DNA of 64,000 nt from Anaerolineae bacterium (lineage in GTDB: Bacteria > Chloroflexota > Anaerolineae > DUEN01): contig JANXBS010000014.1 of assembly GCA_025060615.1 (NCBI GenBank), forward strand, positions 1 to 64,000, given 5' to 3'. Both the position numbers and the translations under genes were made by a program. Shown piece by piece: positions 1-8,860 of the stretch; position 1 is the first letter of the stretch; each line of letters begins with the position of its first letter. Below the pieces are notes generated by a model. The model was not told the DNA's origin and searched no databases. It was given only the letters and a program-made list of their open reading frames with translations.

Positions 1-493
1 CATCGTCAAACGTCACCGTCGGCTTGTCCCCCGTGAACATCCGCGCCCGGCTCTTCCCAAACGCAATGGCCTGATTGTTGCTCCCTTGGGCCTGCCGCAG
101 CAGGAAGAAGAAAAGCGCGCCCACGAAGACCAGGGGCAACAAACTGCCCAGTAACGCTAGCCAGTTGCCCAACTGCCCTATCGGCTCTACCTGGAGATCG
201 AGGCTTTTCAACTGCTCTGGTGATACGCCGAGTGCCAAGAGCGTTTTAGTCAGGCCAACTCCTGGCTCCTTGCGTGAGAGGACAGGCTGGACGCTGCCTC
301 GCCGCTTAATGAGCAATTCATCCCCTCTGATTCGAATCGCCTCTACGTCGCCGCGCTTGATCCACTCGGCTACGGTGGTGAGCTCGACCGCCTGAGATTG
401 ATCTCCCTGAGGGAAGATGCTGAAAAACAACGCAGCAGCAGCCACCAGGATTAACAGGTATACAAAACCATTCTTCGTCCATCCCGTGCTCAC
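1..493 (-). CDS. ftsH: FtsH membrane-anchored AAA+ zinc protease, N-terminal part
   Basis: This is the first 164 codons of the ATP-dependent membrane protease that degrades misfolded membrane and regulatory proteins; the ATPase and protease domains lie outside the window. Seen: a short cytoplasmic start, a membrane helix at about residues 9-26, an extracytoplasmic domain of about 80 residues, and a second helix at about 109-128. After that comes the hallmark linker (SRARMFTGDKPTVTFDDV) that leads into the AAA domain. The start is GTG at 491-493 because GGAGG sits 7 nt upstream. The external domain contains an AEWIKRGDVEAI segment typical of the FtsH extracellular family. Truncated only by the window edge. 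Confidence 0.95.
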   Translation of the reverse strand, partial: MSTGWTKNGFVYLLILVAAAALFFSIFPQGDQSQAVELTTVAEWIKRGDVEAIRIRGDELLIKRRGSVQPVLSRKEPGVGLTKTLLALGVSPEQLKSLDLQVEPIGQLGNWLALLGSLLPLVFVGALFFFLLRQAQGSNNQAIAFGKSRARMFTGDKPTVTFDD

Positions 494-543
494 TGCAGCC
501 TCCGAAACCCGTGAGAGCTATTTTAAGCTTACCATCACCTTAA

Positions 544-549
544 ATTATA
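544..549 (-). promoter_or_regulatory. -10 element of the ftsH promoter
   Basis: A perfect TATAAT on the minus strand lies about 50 nt upstream of the ftsH GTG start. No good -35 hexamer is seen at 16-18 nt, so the assignment rests on the -10 and its position. Confidence 0.45.
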
Positions 550-684
550 CTCAACCGGACAAAACGCGCCACTTAGCCATTAGGGATTATGTCATGTACT
601 GGTGCACCCTCTATTTATCTTAACCGATCTGGGGAGATTTCGTATGTGAGGAGGGATGCCAAGTCACCTGCCGGCTACTAAGGG

Positions 685-3678
685 CTACAGCAAGTCCACA
701 GGGTCTACATCAACACGCCAAGCGAGCGAAAGGGGCAAGCCCCGGATCCACTCCACCGGATCCTCAGCACTAATAAGGAGCTGCCAACGATAGCGGCCCC
801 GATGACGGGCGAAGAAACACGGTGCCGGCCCAATCAATCTGACGTCTTCACGATCTCCAATCCGCTGCCATAACCGTTGGGCCATTTGCATTGCGTTCGC
901 CTCGGCGCGAGCCGCATCGCTGTCGACATAGATCAGGCGGGCCAGCCGGGCGAAAGGCGGATACCACTGCTCGCGGCGGAACCGCATCTCCTGACGATAG
1001 AAGCTCTCAAAGTCGTGCCGGCTAGCGGCCACGATCGCGTAATGGTCCGGCGTGTAAGTCTGCACAATGACGCGCCCTCCCAACGGGCTGCGGCCCGCGC
1101 GGCCAGCCACCTGCGAGAGCAATTGGAATGTGCGTTCAGCTGCGCGGAAATCAGGCAAATACAGCCCCACGTCCGCCGAGACGACGCCTACCAACGTCAC
1201 CAGCGGCAGATCCAGCCCTTTAGCGATCATTTGCGTCCCTACTAGCACATCGGCTTCGTGTTCGAGGAATTGTGCCCAGATTCGCTCGTGGGCTTTGCCA
1301 CGGCCTGCCACATCTCGGTCCCAGCGTACCACGCGCGCTTGAGGGAAGAGCCGCTTCACCTCCTCCACCACCCGTTGTGTTCCGGCGCCGAAGTAGCGAA
1401 TGCGAGGCCCTCCACATCGCGGGCATGCGCGTGGGCTGGACACCCGGCGGTTACAGTGATGGCAGACTAACAGGCCATATTCACTGGGGAAAGTAACCTC
1501 CACCGACGGCTCATGGTAGATCAAGGGGACCTCGCAGCGAGGACAGCGCAACACCAGCCCACAATCTCGACAGATGACAAAGGTCGCCGTGCCGCGACGG
1601 TTCAGGAATAGAATCGCTTGCTGGCCCTGGTCTAGCGTCTGCGCCAGCGCCTCTTGTAGCTTCCGGCTGAAGATGGAACGGTTGCCAGCGCGCAGTTCCT
1701 GTCGAAGGTCTACGATCTCTACCTGGGGCAGGCTGACATAGCCAGCATCCGTTTCCGATGGTTGCGGCGCAATAGCCTCAACTACTCCGCGCCGGGATCG
1801 GCCGGTTACGGCCACCTGGTGAGCCAGCACACGGCGCGGCAGGGCGATCAGGTGGACACGGCCCTGACGCGCAGCCCAGTAGCTTTCGAGTGACGGGGTG
1901 GCACTCCCAAGGATCACAGGCGCACCGGTGATGCGGCCTAGTGCCAGTGCGACCTCTCGCGCGTGGTAGCGAGGAGCTCGTTCCTGTTTGTACGCTGGCT
2001 CATGCTCCTCGTCCATCACGATCAGCCCTAGCCTGGGGAGCGGCACGAACAACGCTGACCGCGAGCCGACGACCACATCCACACCGCCGTTACGCATGCG
2101 ACGCCATAGGTCAAAGCGCTCCCCGTGGGATAGGGCGCTGTGCCAGACCGCCACGCGGCCAGGAAAGCGGCCGGCGAAGCGTTGCACTGCTTGCGGGGTC
2201 AGCGCAATCTCAGGAACCAACACGATCGCCTGACGGTGATGGGCCAGGGCTTCTGCGATTGCCCGTAAGTAGAGCTCGGTCTTGCCCGATCCAGTGACAC
2301 CGTAGATAAGGTAGATTGGAGGGGATGATCCACTCTGGCCCTGTGAACCAGAAGATAGCTCGCTCCAGGCCTGACGCAAACCGGCGCGCAGCGTCTCCCA
2401 GGCGGCTTGTTGATCACTTGACAGCTCAAGAGGATGATACGGCGCAAAAACCTGGCCTTGGAGCGGATCGCGCACAGCTTCTGCCGTCTCCAGTGAGACC
2501 AGTCCTGCCGCCTCCAAATCTCGTAACACCGCCCGATCACAGCCAGCCTCTGCATATAGATAACCCACCCATGCCTCGCCGCCGGCCTTCTGCAGGGCAT
2601 CCAGCGCCTTGCGATGCCGTTCCAGGCCGCGCAGGGCAATAATCGCTTCGGCTGCTTGCTCACGGCTTAGGGTCAGGATCACGGCTGGTAACTCCTGATG
2701 ACGGCGGATGAGCCCACGTGCTTCCAGCGCCCGCAAGATCTCAGGCCGCACACCCTGGCTCCGACGGAAGGCGACCTCGTCCACGGGCTGCGGCTGCTTC
2801 AGTAGCGCGGCCAGCGCGGCAGCCTGGGCTGGCGCGCGCGCCAACGTGGTCTCGAGTGCAGCGCGCGCCGTGGCCAGATCAGGAATAACCAACATCTGGC
2901 GACGTGGAGTGATCTCAACCCAACCTCGGGCGACCAAGCTCTCGATCACGCTTACATGACATCCCACCGCTATGCACACGTCCGTCAATGCAGGCAGCGG
3001 GTCCTGTGAACTCATCAGCCAGCAGAGCACATCGGCCTGACGAGAGGGATGACCCAGGGTGGGTAGAACGCGCTCGATGGTGGCTACGTCAGCGATCAGG
3101 CGTACCCGGTGGACCACGCGTGGCCGGGCAGCCGACTCGATAATCGCCTGTCCCTTTGTGATCAAGCCACGTCGCAACAGCGGCGCCACCACAGAGCGTC
3201 GCGCCAGCTCAGGCGCGCGCCGGCGAAGCCGGCGAAGCGTAAAAGGCCGCTGCTGCAAAAGCGCAATCAGCCGATGCTGTTCGGGAGTGAGATCAGATGG
3301 AAAGGGGGGGGCAGCCACAAGCTCGAGCAGCGTGTCCACGCGCTGGGCCACGCCGGATGGAAACATCAGGCGAATGCATTGCATAAGAGGAGCTAGGTAG
3401 TACTGGCTCAGCCAGCGGGCCAGGGCAAGTTGATGAGAAGTGACCACCGGATGAGGACGCGCCAACGCCTCAATCGGGCGGACAGGGGCGGGAGGGGGCT
3501 GATCAGTGAAGCCGATGACGACCCCCTGTAAGCGCCGATTTGCGAAGGGAATCCACACCAGATGGCCTGGCTGCAGGCGTGCACACAGCGACTCAGGCAC
3601 CGCGTAGGTGAAGATGCTCGCTCCTGGATCGCTTCCTGGCTGGCCTACGGCTACGTCGACTGCCACCTCGGCAAACAT
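685..3678 (-). CDS. priA: Primosomal protein N' (replication restart helicase PriA)
   Basis: PriA is a 3'-to-5' superfamily 2 helicase that recognises stalled forks and reloads the replicative helicase. Seen: Walker A GVTGSGKTE at 460-468, the DEEH box at 556-559, and eight zinc-binding cysteines in CxxC pairs (703/706, 712/715, 739/742, 752/755). The motif VI region QVAGRAGR lies near 856-863. At 997 residues it is about 250 longer than the usual ~730. The extra length lies between the N-terminal 3'-end-binding domain (about 1-105) and the Walker A motif, and contains winged-helix-like Arg-rich helical segments. The ATG start has GGAGGGAGC directly upstream. Its own promoter is suggested by an extended -10. 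Confidence 0.95.
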   Translation of the reverse strand: MFAEVAVDVAVGQPGSDPGASIFTYAVPESLCARLQPGHLVWIPFANRRLQGVVIGFTDQPPPAPVRPIEALARPHPVVTSHQLALARWLSQYYLAPLMQCIRLMFPSGVAQRVDTLLELVAAPPFPSDLTPEQHRLIALLQQRPFTLRRLRRRAPELARRSVVAPLLRRGLITKGQAIIESAARPRVVHRVRLIADVATIERVLPTLGHPSRQADVLCWLMSSQDPLPALTDVCIAVGCHVSVIESLVARGWVEITPRRQMLVIPDLATARAALETTLARAPAQAAALAALLKQPQPVDEVAFRRSQGVRPEILRALEARGLIRRHQELPAVILTLSREQAAEAIIALRGLERHRKALDALQKAGGEAWVGYLYAEAGCDRAVLRDLEAAGLVSLETAEAVRDPLQGQVFAPYHPLELSSDQQAAWETLRAGLRQAWSELSSGSQGQSGSSPPIYLIYGVTGSGKTELYLRAIAEALAHHRQAIVLVPEIALTPQAVQRFAGRFPGRVAVWHSALSHGERFDLWRRMRNGGVDVVVGSRSALFVPLPRLGLIVMDEEHEPAYKQERAPRYHAREVALALGRITGAPVILGSATPSLESYWAARQGRVHLIALPRRVLAHQVAVTGRSRRGVVEAIAPQPSETDAGYVSLPQVEIVDLRQELRAGNRSIFSRKLQEALAQTLDQGQQAILFLNRRGTATFVICRDCGLVLRCPRCEVPLIYHEPSVEVTFPSEYGLLVCHHCNRRVSSPRACPRCGGPRIRYFGAGTQRVVEEVKRLFPQARVVRWDRDVAGRGKAHERIWAQFLEHEADVLVGTQMIAKGLDLPLVTLVGVVSADVGLYLPDFRAAERTFQLLSQVAGRAGRSPLGGRVIVQTYTPDHYAIVAASRHDFESFYRQEMRFRREQWYPPFARLARLIYVDSDAARAEANAMQMAQRLWQRIGDREDVRLIGPAPCFFARHRGRYRWQLLISAEDPVEWIRGLPLSLAWRVDVDPVDLL

Positions 3679-3695
3679 GCTCCCTCCAAGCGGGG

Positions 3696-3704
3696 ATTAT
3701 ATCA
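3696..3704 (-). promoter_or_regulatory. Extended -10 promoter of priA
   Basis: TGATATAAT on the minus strand, an extended -10, ends 18 nt before the priA ATG. The predicted mRNA leader is only about 10 nt and holds little more than the ribosome binding site. No clear -35 is visible, which is normal for extended -10 promoters. Confidence 0.5.
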
Positions 3705-3815
3705 CAGATGGCAGCCGCCAGCGCTCGCCAAGGCCAACGCGATCCCATCCTTCCTTGTCATCGCTATGAGATCGTCCAGCGCAGCACGTCCGCCAGGACA
3801 CCCTGCGGTAGACGT

Positions 3816-4448
3816 TTATTCGGAGATGACCACCTCTGCAGGAGCCGGGCGTTCAAAGGATTGCACCTGGAACACGTATACCTCTGTTCCGGGTTCCTCA
3901 TAGACCGAGGGAGATAAGCCTGCTTTGAGGGCGACATGAGCCAGGAACTCCTCGCAGGAGGGGATCTGCCGCCACACCTGAGGGAGCAAGAGCCCTCGGT
4001 GCCACCCTCGCTTCACCAGGACGCCATCTATGCCAGGCCGAATTTTCTGCACCAGCTCCGACATATCTTGATACTGCACTAGTTGGAGAGGGCCTAGCAC
4101 AGAAATCTCGATCGCTGTAAACGGCAGCTCCTCGGGCAGCAGCGGGGGAAAGCGCGGGTCGTTTAAGGCCGCGCTCACCGCGTTAGCTGCCACGTCGAGC
4201 GCCAATGGCCTCACCGGGATCACCGTGCCGATGCACCCATGCAGTTCGCCATGGGTATGAAGCGTAACGAAGCTGCTGCCGAGCTCCTGTAGCTTCGGTG
4301 GCAGTTGACTTAGGTCTGGCTTCCACTCTCGATCGTGGCAGACGGCCTCTTCCAGCGAACGAGAAGCGATCCGCAGCAACTCTTCTTCTTCCGCCTGGCC
4401 AATGTAAGCCACTGACGCCTGGCAGAGCTCCTCTTTCCCTGTGCTCAC
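3816..4448 (-). CDS. amrA: AMMECR1 domain protein (AmmeMemoRadiSam system protein A)
   Basis: A 210-residue AMMECR1-family protein. Seen: the family core with an LHGCIG segment (usual form LRGCIG) at about 68-73, and the conserved DPRFPPLLPEEL and EISVLGPL blocks. The far end carries KRGWHRGLLLPQV and the PSCEEFL segment. In prokaryotes this family travels with a Memo protein and a radical SAM protein (AmrA/AmrB/AmrS). The biochemical role is not settled; the conserved Cys in the GCIG loop is thought to be important. It follows the Memo gene by 39 nt on the same strand, so the two are probably co-transcribed. No radical SAM partner is in this window. Confidence 0.9.
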   Translation of the reverse strand: MSTGKEELCQASVAYIGQAEEEELLRIASRSLEEAVCHDREWKPDLSQLPPKLQELGSSFVTLHTHGELHGCIGTVIPVRPLALDVAANAVSAALNDPRFPPLLPEELPFTAIEISVLGPLQLVQYQDMSELVQKIRPGIDGVLVKRGWHRGLLLPQVWRQIPSCEEFLAHVALKAGLSPSVYEEPGTEVYVFQVQSFERPAPAEVVISE

Positions 4449-4487
4449 AGCTTACGCTCCTCGGCCTGCCGATCTGGCAGGCCTCTC

Positions 4488-5312
4488 TCACGCCGTATAC
4501 GCCACCGCCCCGTATCCCACCACCCGTGCGCGGTCGCCCGCTGTATCGCCGGAGTTCCGGTAATCGAGGATATGTGCCTTCCATCTCATTTGGCGCGCGA
4601 TGGCCATCAGGGCAAGGATGGGCAACATACCACAGGCCTCTCCCCTCGCCACCTCCTCAGGAACCCCACGTTCGACCGCGCTGAGCAGCTCGGTGTCCAT
4701 CTTGCGGGCTACCTCGTACGGATAGTAATGGCTCAGATCCGAGCTGATCACCAACAGCAAAGAGGGGTCTTCCTGGATCAACGGTAGGAGCGCCGCGGCG
4801 ACCAGCTCTGGATCCACCTCCCCGAATAGCAAAGGCACCAGACGGACCGAGTCGCCCATCACCAGTTGTAGGAAGGGAAGTTGCACCTCTAAGCTATGCT
4901 CCGGCAGGTGGGCTTGCAGGTCTCGGACGAAGGGTCTCCCCTGTTGCAACAACCGCTCTACCAGCTCCTGGGACACGGGGATTTGGCCCAGTGGGGTGCG
5001 AAAGGCTGCGAAGGCGCCCACGGCCACCCCGAACACTGCGGCGCGATGAGCCGGCCCCAGCAATAGCACGGTGTAGGAGCCCGGAGGCAGCTTGCGCAAT
5101 GCTCGATATCCGTATCCCGCGATAGGCCCTGAATAAATGTAGCCAGCATGTGGCACGATAAGGGCGCGCGGAGGGCTTGGCAACTCCGGCAAGCGCGCCT
5201 GCTCCACGAACGAACTCACCATCTCTCGCAGGAGGGCCGGCTGAGCCGGGTAGAACATGCCCGCCACCGCTTCCGGCCGCACTAGATTCTCGCCATTAAA
5301 TCTCCTACTCAT
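4488..5312 (-). CDS. amrB: Memo-family protein (AmmeMemoRadiSam system protein B)
   Basis: A 274-residue Memo homologue, related in fold to class III extradiol dioxygenases with a His-based metal pocket. Seen: the N-terminal signature RPEAVAGMFYPA, PHAGYIYSGPIAGYGY near residues 50-65, LLGPAHR near 84-90, and EHSLEVQLPFLQ with ISSDLSHYYPYE further on. These are the conserved family blocks that place the His residues. The ATG has GGGAGGTGAG upstream. It is the first gene of a two-gene unit with the AMMECR1 protein. The substrate is unknown. Confidence 0.92.
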   Translation of the reverse strand: MSRRFNGENLVRPEAVAGMFYPAQPALLREMVSSFVEQARLPELPSPPRALIVPHAGYIYSGPIAGYGYRALRKLPPGSYTVLLLGPAHRAAVFGVAVGAFAAFRTPLGQIPVSQELVERLLQQGRPFVRDLQAHLPEHSLEVQLPFLQLVMGDSVRLVPLLFGEVDPELVAAALLPLIQEDPSLLLVISSDLSHYYPYEVARKMDTELLSAVERGVPEEVARGEACGMLPILALMAIARQMRWKAHILDYRNSGDTAGDRARVVGYGAVAYTA

Positions 5313-5509
5313 GTCGGCTCACCTCCCTGATTACGCCAGATTAGCAGCGCCAGGCTTGGTCTTTCGCATGGCTGGGATGAACGCGTCAGAGGTGAGAAAA
5401 AGAGTGACAGAGAAGGGGAATCGGGCCACCAAATGCTTTTCTTGTAGCCGGCGCGCTAGTAATCCGCCCAAGACAGCCTGTAAACAAAGTGTAACTCAAA
5501 ATGCCCATA

Positions 5510-5538
5510 TTGGCAACGCGCGTAGGGAATGGTATAAT
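5510..5538 (+). promoter_or_regulatory. Sigma70-type promoter of the GH57 gene
   Basis: TTGGCA at 5510-5515 and TATAAT at 5533-5538 are separated by exactly 17 nt. The start of transcription would be near 5545, leaving an unusually long leader of about 130 nt before the GH57 gene. Confidence 0.75.
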
Positions 5539-5544
5539 GTCCCT

Positions 5545-5675
5545 GCCCCTGATCCTCCTATTCAGACAAGAGATGGCTGTAGCTGAAAGGGGACAAAGTC
5601 CCTGAAAGGACAGGGGCGGAGCGGGCAGAGTTTTTCATGTTCTTTTTGCCAGATGAGAGTCACTAGGGGGGAAAT
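5545..5675 (+). promoter_or_regulatory. Structured 5' leader RNA, possible cis-regulatory element
   Basis: The leader contains pairings that exclude one another. GGGAC 5590-5594 can pair with GTCCC 5598-5602 over an AAA loop. Alternatively GTCCCTG 5598-5604 can pair with CAGGGGC 5611-5617 over a hexaloop (one G-U pair). That same CAGGGGC is also the perfect complement of GCCCCTG 5545-5551. Such switching is typical of riboswitches or attenuators, but I cannot match it to a known class. The end of the leader holds a run of six G (5666-5671) that serves as ribosome binding site for the GH57 gene. Confidence 0.4.
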
Positions 5676-7595
5676 ATGGCCGAGAAGGTCGGAGCTTGCG
5701 TGTTCGTTTTACATACCCATCTCCCCTACGTTCGAGGAGCAGGGCTTTGGCCTCATGGGGAGGAAATGGTACATGAAGCTATGGCAGAGACATACATCCC
5801 ACTTCTCAACGCCTTATACGATCTAGTGGAAGCGGGCGAACAGCCTCGGCTAACCATCGGCCTTACCCCCATCCTGCTGGAACAGATCGCCGATCCCGAT
5901 GTGTGCGATCATTTCGATGCCTATCTGAAGCAGCGGCTGGCCCTAGCCGAGGGAGACATCCAGCGCTTCAGCCGTTCGATTCTGGAGGAATGGCAGGCTG
6001 CACATGATGCAGCGCTGGCACGTCGTCAGGCAGCCCTGGCCCAACGCCGCCAGGCGCTGCTGGCCACGATCCAGGCACAAGGGTTAGACGAGGAGGACGA
6101 TTCGATCCAGCAGAAGCTTGCCGAACTGGAGGATGCTCCCGATTTACCGCCGCCTCCTATCCCTGTGGACGAAAAGGCGGCGGAGATCGCCCAGAAGCAA
6201 CGCGATCACCTCCTATATTTGGCGCAGTGGTATCGAGACTGGTATCGAGGGATTCAGCGCTCGTTCCAGGAACGATATCACAGAGACTTGGTGGGAGCTT
6301 TTCGCCGGCTACAGGAGATGGGGGTGCTGGACGTTCTCACCTCGATGGCCACCCACTGTTACACTCCGCTCTTGGAGCGCGATTCAAGCATCTACGGCCA
6401 GTTGCGCACCGGTGTCGAGACTACACGCCGACATATGGGACAGTTCGCCCGCGGGATTTGGCTACCGGAGTGCGGCTATCGCCCGGCTTATCTCAAAGAA
6501 GGCGATCATAGTTATGTCAAGCCAGGTATCGAAGAGTTCCTGGCCGACTTCAACCTCCTCTACTTTTTCACTGACACCCACGTGATCGAAGGCGGTGAAG
6601 TAGTGGGCAAGGCCGCAGGGGACGTCATCGGCCCCTACAACGCCATCCCCAAGCGCCGGTTGATCGTGCGCGAATACGAGCGGCCGCGCGCCCGTGTAGG
6701 CACGACCTTCCGTCCCTACTATGTGCATGGGGTTCAGGTCGCCGTTTTCGGACGCGACGAAAAGACTGGGATGCAGGTTTGGTCGGCCAGCTATGGCTAC
6801 CCCGGGGAATTCCTATATCGAGAATTCCACCGCAAAGACGATGTCTCGGGCTTGCAGTACTGGCGCATCACTGGGGCCAAAGTTGACCTGGGCCAGAAGG
6901 AGCTATATGATCCCTATCCGGCCTTCCAGCATGTGAACTTACACGCCGACCATTTCGTCAACCTGGTGCGCGATCGGTTGGCCGAGTACCACCAGCGCAC
7001 GGGCGAATACGGTGTGATCGTCTCAGCCTACGATACAGAGCTGTTCGGGCACTGGTGGTTCGAGGGGATTGCCTGGCTAAAGGAGGTATTGCGCCGCTTG
7101 GGACGACATCCAGAAGTCGAGCTGACGACGGCGCGGGCTTACCTGGAGGCGCATCCGCCGGAGGAGGTCCTGGACATTCCGGAGAGTTCCTGGGGCAACG
7201 GCGGCGGGCACTGGACCTGGTTGAATCCGGACACGGAATGGATGTGGCCGCTGATCCATGCCGCTGAACGTACCATGGAAGAACTGGTGGACCGCTATCC
7301 GGATGCCCAGGGCGAGATGGCCGAGCTGCTCAACCAGGCCGCACGCGAGTTGCTGCTGTTGGAATCCAGCGACTGGCCGTTTCTAGTGACTACGAGACAG
7401 GCCAGGGAGTACGCCGTGAACCGCTTTCAAGAGCATCTGGCGCGCTTTAACCACCTAGCTGCTGTCGCTCGGCGTGGTCATCTCACGGATGAGGATCGCC
7501 GTTACTTGGAGGAAGTCCGGAAAGCTGATAACCCTTTCCCCTTCATTGACTATCGCGCCTTTCGAGAGCGCGAACAGATCGAACGCCATGGGTAA
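5676..7595 (+). CDS. GH57 1,4-alpha-glucan branching enzyme
   Basis: A family 57 glycoside hydrolase, most likely a glycogen branching enzyme that moves alpha-1,4 chains to alpha-1,6 positions. Seen: motif HTHLPYVRG at 13-21, GIWLPECGY at 260-268 with the nucleophile Glu265, and SAYDTELFGHWW near 450-461 with the acid/base Asp453. The HGEE and GHWW surroundings match the branching-enzyme branch rather than amylopullulanases. Its 639 residues exceed the ~520-570 of well-known GH57 branching enzymes. About 80 extra residues (100-185) form a charged, Gln/Arg-rich coil and a Pro-rich turn. It is the first gene of an operon with an ArsA-like ATPase, 11 nt downstream. Confidence 0.9.
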   Translation: MAEKVGACVFVLHTHLPYVRGAGLWPHGEEMVHEAMAETYIPLLNALYDLVEAGEQPRLTIGLTPILLEQIADPDVCDHFDAYLKQRLALAEGDIQRFSRSILEEWQAAHDAALARRQAALAQRRQALLATIQAQGLDEEDDSIQQKLAELEDAPDLPPPPIPVDEKAAEIAQKQRDHLLYLAQWYRDWYRGIQRSFQERYHRDLVGAFRRLQEMGVLDVLTSMATHCYTPLLERDSSIYGQLRTGVETTRRHMGQFARGIWLPECGYRPAYLKEGDHSYVKPGIEEFLADFNLLYFFTDTHVIEGGEVVGKAAGDVIGPYNAIPKRRLIVREYERPRARVGTTFRPYYVHGVQVAVFGRDEKTGMQVWSASYGYPGEFLYREFHRKDDVSGLQYWRITGAKVDLGQKELYDPYPAFQHVNLHADHFVNLVRDRLAEYHQRTGEYGVIVSAYDTELFGHWWFEGIAWLKEVLRRLGRHPEVELTTARAYLEAHPPEEVLDIPESSWGNGGGHWTWLNPDTEWMWPLIHAAERTMEELVDRYPDAQGEMAELLNQAARELLLLESSDWPFLVTTRQAREYAVNRFQEHLARFNHLAAVARRGHLTDEDRRYLEEVRKADNPFPFIDYRAFREREQIERHG

Positions 7596-7606
7596 AGGTG
7601 GTGACG

Positions 7607-8860
7607 GTGAGCAAGAGAAACGAACGGGCACGTATCATACTGTACACGGGCAAGGGAGGTGTTGGAAAGACCAGCGTGAGCGCAGCGACAGCCGTCCGTT
7701 GTGCTGAGCTGGGCTACCGTACAGTGGTGGTGAGCACCGATGCAGCCCATAGCCTTGCCGATAGCTTCGACCTGTCCCTGGGGCCGGAGCCGACGCCTAT
7801 CGCCCCGAACCTATGGGGACAGGAGATAGACCTCCTGTATCAGATGGAAAAATACTGGGGCAAGGTCCAGGAATACCTGACAGCCATCTTCGCCTGGCGT
7901 GGCATGGACGAGTTGGTGGCGGAGGAGACCAGTGTCCTGCCCGGCATGGAGGAGCTGGCCAGCCTGATGCAGATCACCTACCTCAATGATCTAGGCGAGT
8001 TTGATGTGATCATCGTAGACTGCGCGCCCACAGGCGCTACGCTTCAACTATTGGCCTTCCCCGAGATGGCGCGCTGGTATCTGGAGAAGATCTTCCCTAT
8101 TGAGCGCAAGGCCATGCAACTAGCCCGTCCCATCCTGAAGGCGGTGGTAGACATGCCCTTGCCGGACGACGAGCTGTTCGACACCGTGGCCGAGCTGATC
8201 CGGCAGCTCGATCGCATGCACGGCCTCCTGAGCGATCCGGATCGCACGACGGCTCGCCTAGTGCTGAACCCGGAGAAGATGGTGATCAAGGAGGCACAAC
8301 GTGCCTTTACCTATCTCAACCTGTATGGTTACGCCACCGACCTCATCATCTGTAACCGGATGATCCCCGGCCAGGTCTCTGATGGCTATTTCTCCTCCTG
8401 GAAGGAGATTCAGAGCCGTTATCATCAGATGGTCGAGGAGGCCTTCAGTCCGCTGCCGATCTTAGACGTCCCGCTCTTCGATCAGGAGGTCGTGGGGCTA
8501 GAGATGCTGCGGAAGATGGCCCTAGCGATCTTCGGGGATCAGGATCCCGCCCAGGTGTTCTACCGGGGCAAGACCCAGCAGATCATCAAGAAGGATCAGC
8601 ATTACCAGTTGAGCTTGCCGCTGCCGCTGGTAGACCGCTCTCGCATCCACCTCACCAAAACCGCTCATGATGAACTGGTCATCCGCATCGGCAACTGGAA
8701 ACGCAATCTGCTGCTGCCGCGCGTGCTGGCAGGGCTGGAGGTGGCCGGCGCCCGTTATGAGGGCGACCAGCTCATCGTCACCTTCGTCTCCAGCGATGGA
8801 CAGCCACCTAAGGTTAGCGATGAGCTGCTCCCATCACCCGTCTCCGAGCCCTCAAGCTGA
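7607..8860 (+). CDS. ArsA/Get3-family ATPase with C-terminal HSP20-like domain
   Basis: A soluble P-loop ATPase of the ArsA/Get3 type. Seen: deviant Walker [11 protein letters not shown] near residues 12-21, switch I DAAHSLADSF, and switch II DCAPTGATLQLL. A final domain of about 80 residues resembles the HSP20-like domain fused to many bacterial ArsA-like proteins. Family members move arsenite or handle tail-anchored membrane proteins; bacterial single-domain forms are poorly understood. No arsenic genes are nearby. GTG starts exist at 7598, 7601 and 7607; I prefer 7607 because AAAGG lies 8 nt before it. The coding region begins immediately after the GH57 stop. Confidence 0.88.
   Translation: MSKRNERARIILYTGKGGVGKTSVSAATAVRCAELGYRTVVVSTDAAHSLADSFDLSLGPEPTPIAPNLWGQEIDLLYQMEKYWGKVQEYLTAIFAWRGMDELVAEETSVLPGMEELASLMQITYLNDLGEFDVIIVDCAPTGATLQLLAFPEMARWYLEKIFPIERKAMQLARPILKAVVDMPLPDDELFDTVAELIRQLDRMHGLLSDPDRTTARLVLNPEKMVIKEAQRAFTYLNLYGYATDLIICNRMIPGQVSDGYFSSWKEIQSRYHQMVEEAFSPLPILDVPLFDQEVVGLEMLRKMALAIFGDQDPAQVFYRGKTQQIIKKDQHYQLSLPLPLVDRSRIHLTKTAHDELVIRIGNWKRNLLLPRVLAGLEVAGARYEGDQLIVTFVSSDGQPPKVSDELLPSPVSEPSS

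Noticed and set aside
4183-4584. 133-codon minus-strand frame across the AMMECR1-Memo junction
   Set aside because: Overlaps two clear genes in another frame and shows no conserved pattern.
5545-5675. Naming the GH57 leader as a cyclic-di-GMP or other known riboswitch
   Set aside because: A GGGACAAAGTCCC segment recalls part of the GEMM motif, but the rest of the consensus is missing.
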